From: Bacteroidota bacterium
Lineage (GTDB): Bacteria > Bacteroidota > Ignavibacteria > UBA10030 > UBA8401
Direction: 5' to 3'
Length of the DNA stretch: 5,747 bases
Assembly: GCA_025355705.1 (NCBI GenBank)
Contig: JANXZD010000096.1
Coordinates: 1 to 5,747, forward strand
Made by a program: the position numbers and the translations under genes. Below the pieces are notes generated by a model. That model was not told the origin of the DNA, did not search any database, and saw only the letters and a list, made by a program, of their open reading frames with translations. Positions 1 to 5,020 of this stretch are shown piece after piece. Each line of letters opens with the position of its first letter. Within the stretch, counting starts at the first letter, position 1.

Positions 1-160
1 CAACAAACGATCCCGATTGTAAACGACAGAAATAAACACCGCCGCCAACCGTGGAGGCATCCCATTGTACACCGGCGAGAGGAGTAAAGTAATAGTTCTG
101 AGCATTCAGAGAGGTAACGCATACGAAGATACACACTGAGAAAAAACGAAAACACTTCAA
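1..160 (-). CDS. N-terminal part of an unrecognised secreted or outer-membrane protein (truncated by window edge)
   Basis: Reading leftward from a TTG codon at 160-158, the frame stays open for 53 codons to the window edge. The first 21 residues look like a Sec signal peptide: K2 and R5, a hydrophobic stretch FFSVCIFVCVTS, then a likely cleavage after N-A-Q at about residues 19-21. The mature part begins NYYFTPLAGVQWDAS and continues with a glycine-rich VGGGVYF stretch, alternating in a way that resembles the first strands of an outer-membrane beta barrel. No ATG occurs in this frame, so the start rests on the AGAGGG ribosome site seven bases upstream and on the signal peptide beginning there; an in-frame GTG ten codons further up has no comparable site. 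It is divergent from the M14 peptidase. The function is not recognisable from 53 residues, and the barrel idea is only an impression. Confidence 0.6.
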   Translation of the reverse strand, partial: MKCFRFFSVCIFVCVTSLNAQNYYFTPLAGVQWDASTVGGGVYFCRLQSGSFV

Positions 161-167
161 ATGATTA

Positions 168-173
168 CCCTCT
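168..173 (-). promoter_or_regulatory. Ribosome binding site deciding the TTG start of the left-edge gene
   Basis: On the minus strand this reads AGAGGG, seven bases before the TTG at 160. It is the main reason for choosing TTG over the in-frame GTG ten codons upstream. Confidence 0.5.
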
Positions 174-188
174 TTTTTGTTGTTAGAC

Positions 189-216
189 ACGATACGGGAG
201 AATCTGGTTTAGTCAA
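189..216 (-). promoter_or_regulatory. Candidate sigma-70-like promoter for the left-edge secreted protein gene
   Basis: On the minus strand, TTGACT (216-211) is followed after 16 bases by TATCGT (194-189). The first matches the -35 consensus at five of six positions and the second matches the -10 consensus at four of six. Transcription would begin near 182, giving a leader of about 20 bases. This was judged by eye, and it assumes a primary sigma factor of the usual consensus. Confidence 0.35.
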
Positions 217-283
217 TCGAAACAAATGAAGACCGCCCATTTTTTTGATTGTAGCAATGTAACCATATTGTATTTCAAATATG

Positions 284-289
284 TATAAT
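284..289 (+). promoter_or_regulatory. Candidate -10 element for the M14 peptidase gene
   Basis: A perfect TATAAT lies here in very AT-rich DNA. No good -35 box sits at the normal 16-18 base distance, so this is only a candidate. If used, the transcript would start near 296 and carry a leader of about 105 bases before the ATG at 402. Confidence 0.3.
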
Positions 290-386
290 CAACAAATCAA
301 TTAAATTCAGAGCTAACTACACCTCTTTACTCATGCAACAAATTAACTATTTTTTCTTTTTCAATATATGTGCACATTTACGTAAA

Positions 387-393
387 GAAGGAG
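387..393 (+). promoter_or_regulatory. Ribosome binding site deciding the M14 peptidase start
   Basis: GAAGGAG lies eight bases before the ATG at 402. It favours that ATG over the in-frame ATG at 333, which has no purine-rich site upstream and would put charged residues and a poor leader in front of the signal peptide. Confidence 0.8.
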
Positions 394-401
394 AAATAAA
401 A

Positions 402-1856
402 ATGGTCAAACTGATAAGCGTCATTTCAATTATTGTTGCATCATCGTTGTTTTCACAATTCTCAACCCCACTGGAACAATCAAACTATTCACGATTGACA
501 ACAAATACCGAGTTAGTGAAATATGTCCAGTCAGTCGCGGCACCATCACAATGGATTAAAATGGATACCCTTGCTGTTTCTGCCAACGGAAAGATTATTC
601 CTTTTCTCACCATTTCAAAAGGAAAGAGTAACAACAACATTAAAGTGTTGATCTTTGCTCAGCAACATGGAAACGAGCCATCCGGAAAAGAAGGGGCGCT
701 GTTATTGCTGAAAGATATTGCGAACGGAAAACTTGATGAAATTTTGGAAAATGTCGATCTCTATCTGGTTCCTCAAATGAATCCGGATGGAAACGATATC
801 AATGCCCGACGCAATGGACATGGAATGGATCTGAATCGCAATCATTTACTGTTAACAGAGCCAGAAGTGATTGGACTTCATGAGTTATATAACAAAATTG
901 ATCCCGAAGTGACACTGGATGTGCATGAATACAGTCCATACGGGAAAGAATGGAAGGAATACGGATACAGGAAAAACTCTGAAGTGACCATCGGATTAAT
1001 GACCAACCCGAACACAGACGATGTACTACGATCATTTCAGAGAAAAGCATTCATACCGTTCATCGATTCGTATTTACAGATGAAAAATGTCCGGTTCGGT
1101 GAGTACACACCCATGGGTCCGCCGAACAAAGAACGAATGCGAAACAGCACAGTAGATATTAATGATGGACGTCAGAGTTTCGGTATTCTCGGTTCGTTCT
1201 CATTCATTCAGGAAGGAATGAACGGACTTGATTCCATCGACAACATCCGTCGGCGCTCCGAAGGACAATGTGCAGCGTTGACCGGATTCATTACATTCAT
1301 GAACAACAATGCTGATACGATCCGGATGATGGTAAAGAACGCAAAAACAACACGGGCGGATCGCGCAGTGACTGCAATTCAAATGGATCATGTGAGCGAT
1401 GGGGAGAAGACTCTAAAGTTCTCGTCGTATGACGGACTTCGCGATACAACGATCGTTACTGCGAACTATCACACGAAAGTGGTGCCGCTGCTAACAGTGA
1501 ACCGTCCGAAAGGATACCTTGTGCTGAAGAGCGATACGCTTTTAAAAGATTTTCTCACAAAACATAACGTTAAAGTGGCTTCGTACAAACCCGCAAAGAG
1601 TGATGCGGTAAAACAATATTGGCTGGAATATGATTCGTCTCTGGTGATCGAAGAGTTTGTTATACCGGTGAAATCCGCTCGGCCACAGGTAATAAAAGTA
1701 AAAGCATTGGATTACTTGTTCATTCCAATCGAACAGCGACAGGCGCAGATGTTGATTCAGGCATTCGAACCACAGTGCATGATCAATCTATTACAGTATG
1801 AACGGTTCAGATATTTGATGAAAGAAAAATTCTATCCGATTTTGCGGGTTGAATAA
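402..1856 (+). CDS. Secreted zinc carboxypeptidase-like protein, peptidase family M14
   Basis: 484 residues from the ATG at 402, which has a strong ribosome site. Residues 1-19 form a likely signal peptide (K3, then a hydrophobic stretch, ending F-S-Q), so the enzyme probably acts in the periplasm or outside. The M14 fold is shown by the zinc-site motif H89-x-x-E92 in QQHGNE, by N-P-D-G at 127-130, by R-R-N at 136-138 followed by G-M-D-L-N-R-N at 141-147 (substrate carboxylate and arginine region), by the third zinc ligand H175 in DVHE, and by E271 in FIQEG as the probable catalytic glutamate. All metal ligands and the general base appear intact. The roughly 180 residues after the catalytic domain end in a segment (about 438-475) seen in other large bacterial M14 proteins: a VP/IP-x-x-Q-like stretch followed by an FEPQ motif. 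M14 enzymes remove C-terminal residues from peptides or cleave muropeptide-like amides, and the substrate here cannot be told. It appears to be monocistronic, with a terminator directly downstream. Confidence 0.9.
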   Translation: MVKLISVISIIVASSLFSQFSTPLEQSNYSRLTTNTELVKYVQSVAAPSQWIKMDTLAVSANGKIIPFLTISKGKSNNNIKVLIFAQQHGNEPSGKEGALLLLKDIANGKLDEILENVDLYLVPQMNPDGNDINARRNGHGMDLNRNHLLLTEPEVIGLHELYNKIDPEVTLDVHEYSPYGKEWKEYGYRKNSEVTIGLMTNPNTDDVLRSFQRKAFIPFIDSYLQMKNVRFGEYTPMGPPNKERMRNSTVDINDGRQSFGILGSFSFIQEGMNGLDSIDNIRRRSEGQCAALTGFITFMNNNADTIRMMVKNAKTTRADRAVTAIQMDHVSDGEKTLKFSSYDGLRDTTIVTANYHTKVVPLLTVNRPKGYLVLKSDTLLKDFLTKHNVKVASYKPAKSDAVKQYWLEYDSSLVIEEFVIPVKSARPQVIKVKALDYLFIPIEQRQAQMLIQAFEPQCMINLLQYERFRYLMKEKFYPILRVE

Positions 1857-1886
1857 ACTGCAATGGTGTGATGTTCTGTAGTATAT

Positions 1887-1924
1887 AATTGCCGGATTAG
1901 GAAAACGCTAATTCGGCAATTTTT
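1887..1924 (+). terminator. Intrinsic terminator of the M14 peptidase gene
   Basis: The stem pairs 1887-1900 with 1908-1921: 14 consecutive pairs including one G-U (1895 with 1913), closing a 7-base loop. A short T run ends at 1924. It sits about 30 bases after the peptidase stop codon. The other orientation has no clear T run after the stem, so it should work mainly for plus-strand transcripts. The hairpin covers the last codons and stop of the convergent DUF1697 gene. Confidence 0.8.
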
Positions 1925-2442
1925 GTTGTTGTAGCCCAGTTACGCGTTGTCCCTTTTTGATTAAGGAGCTTCTCTAATTTCACATTCGAAAAAGGCGAAT
2001 CATTTCCGCTGAACTTTGCGTCAAGCAGACAGTACAGTTCGCACGCGCCGAACCGAAACGTCATTCCTTTTACCTGTGTTGCAAGAGCTGATTGTTGTTC
2101 ATTCTTTGTTGGCTTCTTTTCAAGGAACATCACATAATATTTTGTTTTCTTCTCAATGTGGTCATCAACAAATTGGTTTTTTGCTACAACCTTTTTCATT
2201 TCATCAGCAGAACGAATGATCGTTAGGACATCGTACCCAAGCGCATCTGTCAGCATCCTCTCGATTTTTACCCGAAGTATTCCTGTATCAGTCGCTGTTG
2301 TATCGAACAAAACATTTCCGCTTTGGATGAATGTAGTAACATTCTTGAACCGTGCAGATTCAAAAATTGCCTTTAGTTTTGCCATTGGGATGATCTTATG
2401 TCCGCCAACATTAATGCCTCGAAGCAGTGCGATTGCTCTCAT
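1897..2442 (-). CDS. DUF1697 domain-containing protein
   Basis: 181 residues, the usual length of the DUF1697 family (Pfam PF08002), and complete. Recognisable marks are A-L-L-R-G-I-N-V-G-G at residues 5-14, the S-G-N-V-L-F motif at 41-46, and the C-terminal T-T-R-N-W at 165-169 with the following T-x-x-K. The family is widespread, cytoplasmic and has no established biochemical role that I can state. It lies 77 bases downstream of the DsbA-like gene on the same strand, so it may be read from the same transcript, but the gap is larger than those within the preceding gene run and no coupled ribosome site is seen. The start at 2442 fits the family N-terminus, although the upstream AAGAG is weak and close. 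The 3' end is shared with the convergent M14 terminator hairpin. Confidence 0.85.
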   Translation of the reverse strand: MRAIALLRGINVGGHKIIPMAKLKAIFESARFKNVTTFIQSGNVLFDTTATDTGILRVKIERMLTDALGYDVLTIIRSADEMKKVVAKNQFVDDHIEKKTKYYVMFLEKKPTKNEQQSALATQVKGMTFRFGACELYCLLDAKFSGNDSPFSNVKLEKLLNQKGTTRNWATTTKIAELAFS

Positions 2443-2519
2443 ATGCTCTTTTGTTTATAATTGAATTTACTATTTGCGGTAATATGCAAAACTACTGTAG
2501 CAAAACAAATGTGAGAGTA
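2443..2519 (-). other. Gap between the DsbA-like gene and the DUF1697 gene
   Basis: 77 bases, AT-rich, with only weak symmetry (TTTGC at 2473-2477 and GCAAA at 2486-2490). There is no convincing terminator after the DsbA-like gene and no clear promoter, so read-through from the upstream operon is possible. Confidence 0.4.
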
Positions 2520-3155
2520 TCAGCGTTCATTCCAAACCTTATTAAGCACATCGGAAAATAATTGACTTGGTTGAGCGCCAGAAACTGCATATCTATTATC
2601 GAACACGAAGAATGGAACACCGCGTGCTCCGACCTGCTGTGCTTCATAGATATCGTTGTTCACATCGTCTGCATACTCGTTGCTTGTAAGCATGGCGCGA
2701 ACCTCTTCAGCATTCAATCCTGCTTCAACGGCAATCGCAACCAATGTTTCATGGTCGGCGGTATTCTTTCCTTCAGTGAAATACGCTTTGAACAATAATT
2801 CTTCAACTATATTCTGTAATCCGTGCTTCTTGGCAAAATGTGAAAGACGATGCGCATCGAACGAATTAGCAACGATCGCTTTATCAAAATCGTACTGCAG
2901 CCCGACCTCATTTGCCATTGCGGTCACACGGTTATTCATCTGCTTTGCCTGTGCAACACTGATCCCTTTGTGTTCCGCCAGAAATTCATTGATGTTCTTC
3001 GACGGGTCGGTTTTCATGCTTGGATTAAGCTGGAAACTTTTCCATTCGATCTCAATCTGTTCTTTTTGCGGGAAATTCTGTAATGCTTTTTCAAACTTTC
3101 GTTTGCCGATGTAACAGAATGGGCACATGACATCGGACCAGATCTCTACTTTCAT
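2520..3155 (-). CDS. DsbA-family (FrnE-type) thiol-disulfide oxidoreductase
   Basis: 211 residues from the ATG at 3155, about the usual length of cytoplasmic FrnE-type DsbA proteins (Pfam DSBA, PF01323). The start of the thioredoxin fold reads MKVEIWSD, directly followed by the redox motif C11-P-F-C14. The family segment N97-S-F-D-A-H-R103 lies in the helical insert, and the cis-proline loop is G179-V-P181 before FFVFDNRYAVSGAQ. No signal peptide is present, so it should act in the cytoplasm. Homologues reduce, oxidise or isomerise protein or small-molecule disulfides; the same fold includes 2-hydroxychromene-2-carboxylate isomerases, but the intact CPFC favours a thiol role. An in-frame ATG at 3209 would add 18 mostly polar residues inside the DoxX gene and lacks a ribosome site; the ATG at 3155 has AAGGA at 3170-3166. 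Only seven bases separate it from the DoxX stop, which suggests translational coupling. Confidence 0.88.
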   Translation of the reverse strand: MKVEIWSDVMCPFCYIGKRKFEKALQNFPQKEQIEIEWKSFQLNPSMKTDPSKNINEFLAEHKGISVAQAKQMNNRVTAMANEVGLQYDFDKAIVANSFDAHRLSHFAKKHGLQNIVEELLFKAYFTEGKNTADHETLVAIAVEAGLNAEEVRAMLTSNEYADDVNNDIYEAQQVGARGVPFFVFDNRYAVSGAQPSQLFSDVLNKVWNER

Positions 3156-3162
3156 TGTATAC

Positions 3163-3591
3163 TTATCCTTTTTGTGCGAACGGTGCCAATTTCCATCTGC
3201 CGTATGCAACGAACAGTACTACTGCTAGCATCGTCAAAGTCATTGGCAAGACAAAGAATTCGTCCCGGTAAATATGCATAAGATTTCCCAGCAGCATGAT
3301 CGTTGATAAACCTGCAGCAGCCAGTGTTGTCAATTGTGGACGAATCTTTAATGCGGCGGGAAGTATCAGCCCGATTGCTCCGAGGAGTTCACTGATACCG
3401 ATAAAACGAACAAGCGGAACGGGAGTATATCCAACCCAGAATATCGTTTTCACGACAACACTAAGGTCTCCAAATGCTTTTTGATATCCGGCCATAAGGT
3501 ACATGGCTGCAAGCAGAATCTGCAACACCCATAACAGTATATTCAGCTTTGAATTTTGCGGTTTGGTTTCTGTTGATATTGTTTGGGACAT
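3163..3591 (-). CDS. DoxX-like family membrane protein
   Basis: 142 residues with four predicted membrane segments at about 16-36, 61-82, 87-106 and 112-131, the layout of the DoxX/DoxX-like families (closest to DoxX_2, PF13564). Family-like details are the A-G-Y-Q-K stretch at 34-38 at the end of the first segment, and the glycine-rich I-S-E-L-L-G-A-I-G-L of the second. DoxX proteins are poorly understood. Some are subunits of quinol oxidases or thiosulfate:quinone oxidoreductases, and Bacillus members (CatD, MhqP) belong to quinone-stress regulons. This one follows the quinone reductase gene by 20 bases and precedes the DsbA-like gene by seven, so all three are probably co-transcribed. A good AGGAG (3602-3598) lies six bases before the start. 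A link to quinone metabolism is inferred from context rather than from residues in this protein. Confidence 0.85.
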   Translation of the reverse strand: MSQTISTETKPQNSKLNILLWVLQILLAAMYLMAGYQKAFGDLSVVVKTIFWVGYTPVPLVRFIGISELLGAIGLILPAALKIRPQLTTLAAAGLSTIMLLGNLMHIYRDEFFVLPMTLTMLAVVLFVAYGRWKLAPFAQKG

Positions 3592-3597
3592 AAAACT

Positions 3598-3602
3598 CTC
3601 CT
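3598..3602 (-). promoter_or_regulatory. Ribosome binding site of the DoxX-like gene
   Basis: AGGAG on the minus strand, six bases before the ATG at 3591, in the 20-base gap after the quinone reductase stop. There is no room for a separate promoter, which supports one transcript for both genes. Confidence 0.75.
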
Positions 3603-3611
3603 GCGTTTAAT

Positions 3612-4475
3612 TTAGTTTGAATAAATATTTCGTAAAAATTCTTTCAATGGTGTCGGTTTCTTTCCAAGAATATTTTCCAGATCTGTTTTCCCTGAAGCAA
3701 ATTCTCCAAGTCTTATCGCTTCGGCAAAACCAACAGCCATTCCCACGGATTCTTGCGGCGCACCGGCTTTTGACAACGTCTCGATGAATATTTCTTTTGT
3801 GGGATTGATATTGCCAACGTGTTTACCGGTTATACTGCTTAGTATAGCGGCAATATCATCGAATGAAACATTTTCTTCGGTTGCAAAGATGTATTCTTTG
3901 TTCTCATGTCCGGTGTCGGCAAGAACATTCGCAGCGGCTTCAGCCATATCTCTCCGAACAGTATAGGCAGATTTTGTGGTTCCAGCGGGATAAAAAATTC
4001 CCGTCTCTAAAACTTTTTCCCCTAAAAACATTGGCAATACATCGGCATAGAGTCCGTTTTTCAAAATTGTATAGGTCAGCCCCGATGCCTTGATATGTTT
4101 TTCGGTGTCGATATAACTTTGAGCTAACATTTGAATAGGGGAGTCTGTTTCCCGTTTGCGTTGGAAACTTGTGAACACAATATGTTTTACACCGGATTGT
4201 TTTGCCGCATTCACAACATTGATGTGCTGTGTGCTTCGGTCGGCAAGATCACTTGAAGAAATAAGAAAGAGTTTCTCAATACCTTTGAATGCTGCGACCA
4301 GCGACGCCGGATTGGTATAATCGCCCTGTCGGACATCAACGCCAAGGGCTTTTATCTCTGCAAGTTTTTCAGGGTGACGCGCCAGTACGGCAACGGACGC
4401 CGCGGGTATTTTCCTCAATAGAAATTCAACGGTAGCTTTTCCAAGATTTCCCGTTGCGCCTGTTATTAAAATCAT
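3612..4475 (-). CDS. NmrA-like NAD(P)H:quinone oxidoreductase, QorB/YtfG type
   Basis: 287 residues, matching the length and pattern of E. coli YtfG/QorB (quinone oxidoreductase 2), an atypical short-chain dehydrogenase of the NmrA group. The dinucleotide-binding motif G6-A-T-G-N-L-G12 follows the first strand. Then come the V-R-Q-G-D-Y segment (48-53), the E-K-L-x-L-I-S-S-S-D segment (67-76) that is nearly identical in YtfG, Q-H-x-N-V-x-N-A-A-K (83-92), the H-I-V-F-T-S strand (98-103), T-E-K at 124-126 and I-L-K-N-G-L-Y at 137-143. It should use NADPH to reduce quinones in the cytoplasm, either detoxifying them by two-electron reduction or relaying redox state. It is the first gene of the three-gene run and is divergent from an HxlR-type regulator, the arrangement known for qor2/qorR in Corynebacterium. 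AAGGA at 4488-4484, eight bases before the ATG, supports the start. It could also be annotated simply as an SDR/NAD(P)H-binding protein. Confidence 0.87.
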   Translation of the reverse strand: MILITGATGNLGKATVEFLLRKIPAASVAVLARHPEKLAEIKALGVDVRQGDYTNPASLVAAFKGIEKLFLISSSDLADRSTQHINVVNAAKQSGVKHIVFTSFQRKRETDSPIQMLAQSYIDTEKHIKASGLTYTILKNGLYADVLPMFLGEKVLETGIFYPAGTTKSAYTVRRDMAEAAANVLADTGHENKEYIFATEENVSFDDIAAILSSITGKHVGNINPTKEIFIETLSKAGAPQESVGMAVGFAEAIRLGEFASGKTDLENILGKKPTPLKEFLRNIYSN

Positions 4476-4483
4476 GTTTTAAT

Positions 4484-4488
4484 TCCTT
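4484..4488 (-). promoter_or_regulatory. Ribosome binding site of the quinone oxidoreductase gene
   Basis: AAGGA on the minus strand, eight bases before the ATG at 4475. Confidence 0.7.
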
Positions 4489-4511
4489 GAATAAAATTAT
4501 GGTGAACAATC

Positions 4512-4542
4512 TTGTTTCCCTGTTGTAATATACATATATTTG
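4512..4542 (+). promoter_or_regulatory. Candidate promoter for the HxlR-type regulator gene
   Basis: TTGTTT (4512-4517) is followed after 17 bases by TATATT (4535-4540), an acceptable sigma-70 pair. The same place also reads TATATTTG (4535-4542), which fits the TAnnTTTG -7 box of Bacteroidota, with CTTG (4511-4514) 20 bases upstream as an imperfect -33 box. Transcription would start near 4547. The -10 region lies inside the left half of the first palindrome, as expected for autoregulation. This was judged by eye. Confidence 0.4.
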
Positions 4543-4556
4543 GTATACAAAATATA
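4535..4556. promoter_or_regulatory. Operator candidate I: 22-bp imperfect palindrome
   Basis: The arms TATATTT (4535-4541) and AAATATA (4550-4556) flank the self-complementary GTATAC (4543-4548). The only unpaired position is G4542 against A4549. It overlaps the -10 candidates of both divergent promoters. The AT-rich context raises the chance of accidental symmetry, but this site shares the nonamer TTGGTATAC with operator candidate II, where it is read on the other strand. Confidence 0.5.
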
Positions 4557-4578
4557 CTAGTTACCTAAAGTATACCAA
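4551..4578 (-). promoter_or_regulatory. Candidate promoter for the quinone oxidoreductase operon
   Basis: On the minus strand, TTGGTA (4578-4573) is followed after 16 bases by TATATT (4556-4551). Transcription would begin near 4544, giving a leader of about 68 bases. The -35 box lies in operator candidate II and the -10 box in operator candidate I, so a regulator bound at either site would block polymerase. This was judged by eye. Confidence 0.4.
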
Positions 4579-4589
4579 TATACTTTAGG
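4564..4589. promoter_or_regulatory. Operator candidate II: perfect 11-bp inverted repeat with a 4-bp spacer
   Basis: CCTAAAGTATA (4564-4574) and TATACTTTAGG (4579-4589) are exact reverse complements separated by CCAA. Its centre (4576.5) is 31 bp from that of operator candidate I, close to three helical turns, so both would face the same side of the DNA. It lies between the divergent regulator and quinone reductase genes, where a winged-helix dimer of the HxlR family would bind. In transcripts of the regulator it could also form a hairpin, but no T run follows, so it is not a terminator. Confidence 0.7.
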
Positions 4590-4613
4590 ATACCACTAAA
4601 TGAGATTTGTATT

Positions 4614-4985
4614 ATGATGGCAGCTGCAAAACAGGAACGTCCGAAAACATTCGGTGAATGTTCAAAACAACTTCTGGCGATCAACGATGCGCTCGATCTT
4701 CTGCGCGGTAAATGGAAGATCCAGGTGATTGGTGCGCTGACATTTGGGAAAAAACGATTCAAAGAAGTACAACGCGAAATCCCCGGCATCACTGCAAAGA
4801 TGCTGTCGAAGGAATTGAAAGATCTGGAGATCAATGAACTTGTGTTGAGAACGGTTTATAATACCAGTCCAGTATCCGTTGAATATGAATTGACAGAATA
4901 CGGACAGACGCTTGAAAAGGTAATAGAGGAATTACGGGTGTGGGGTGTAAAACACCGAAAGAGAATTATTAAAAAGAATGTATAA
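4614..4985 (+). CDS. HxlR (DUF24)-family winged-helix transcriptional regulator, probable redox sensor
   Basis: 123 residues, typical for the family (Pfam HxlR, PF01638). Landmarks are the N-terminal C16 followed by helix one, G-K-W at 32-34, the R-F-K-E segment at 48-51, the recognition helix around I59-T-A-K-M-L-S-K-E-L-K-D-L-E72, and the wing (77-97) with P86-V-S-V-E-Y-E-L-T-E-Y-G97, the hallmark of HxlR proteins. C16 is the only cysteine and stands where YodB, HypR and QorR carry their sensing cysteine, so thiol oxidation or alkylation by quinones could release it from DNA. It is divergent from the QorB-like gene, with two palindromes between them, and most likely represses that operon and itself. 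The start could be the ATG at 4614 or the next codon at 4617; neither has a strong ribosome site (only a weak GAG near 4602). The sensing mechanism is inferred from family members. Confidence 0.9.
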   Translation: MMAAAKQERPKTFGECSKQLLAINDALDLLRGKWKIQVIGALTFGKKRFKEVQREIPGITAKMLSKELKDLEINELVLRTVYNTSPVSVEYELTEYGQTLEKVIEELRVWGVKHRKRIIKKNV

Positions 4986-5020
4986 CTAGTTCTTCACCCT
5001 TCACAAGTTTCAAGATCAAG

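Larger units (their letters stand above)
161..401. other. Divergent intergenic region between the left-edge gene and the M14 peptidase gene
   Basis: This AT-rich stretch of about 240 bases separates two divergently read genes that both encode exported proteins. It holds the promoter candidates listed separately, a run of seven T at about 240-246 and a 10-bp perfect palindrome ATGTGCACAT at 368-377 just upstream of the peptidase ribosome site. I see no small gene with a ribosome site, and no strong hairpin or RNA gene. Confidence 0.6.

Noticed and set aside
368..377. Palindrome ATGTGCACAT in the M14 leader as an operator
   Set aside because: It is only 10 bp and does not extend outward, so it is likely by chance in this AT-rich leader, and no regulator lies nearby.
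333..401. A 23-residue N-terminal extension of the M14 peptidase from the ATG at 333
   Set aside because: No ribosome site precedes 333, while GAAGGAG lies eight bases before the ATG at 402, where the protein begins with a clean signal peptide.
2156..2464. Plus-strand open frame of 102 codons opposite the DUF1697 gene
   Set aside because: It is antisense to a conserved gene and its product has no recognisable domain or ribosome site.
2656..3114. Plus-strand open frame of 152 codons opposite the DsbA-like gene
   Set aside because: It is antisense to a well-supported family member, is rich in Ser, Cys and Phe as shadow frames are, and matches no family I know.
3156..3209. An 18-residue extension of the DsbA-like protein from the ATG at 3209
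   Set aside because: It lies inside the DoxX coding region, lacks a ribosome site, and the family's N-terminal strand begins exactly at the Met at 3155.
4564..4589. The perfect inverted repeat as a transcription terminator or attenuator
   Set aside because: The loop is CCAA and the stem is stable, but no T run follows on either strand, and its position between divergent promoters fits an operator better.
4565..4834. Minus-strand open frame of 89 codons across the HxlR gene start and the palindromes
   Set aside because: It overlaps a strongly supported regulator gene and the operator region, and its product looks like random shadow translation.
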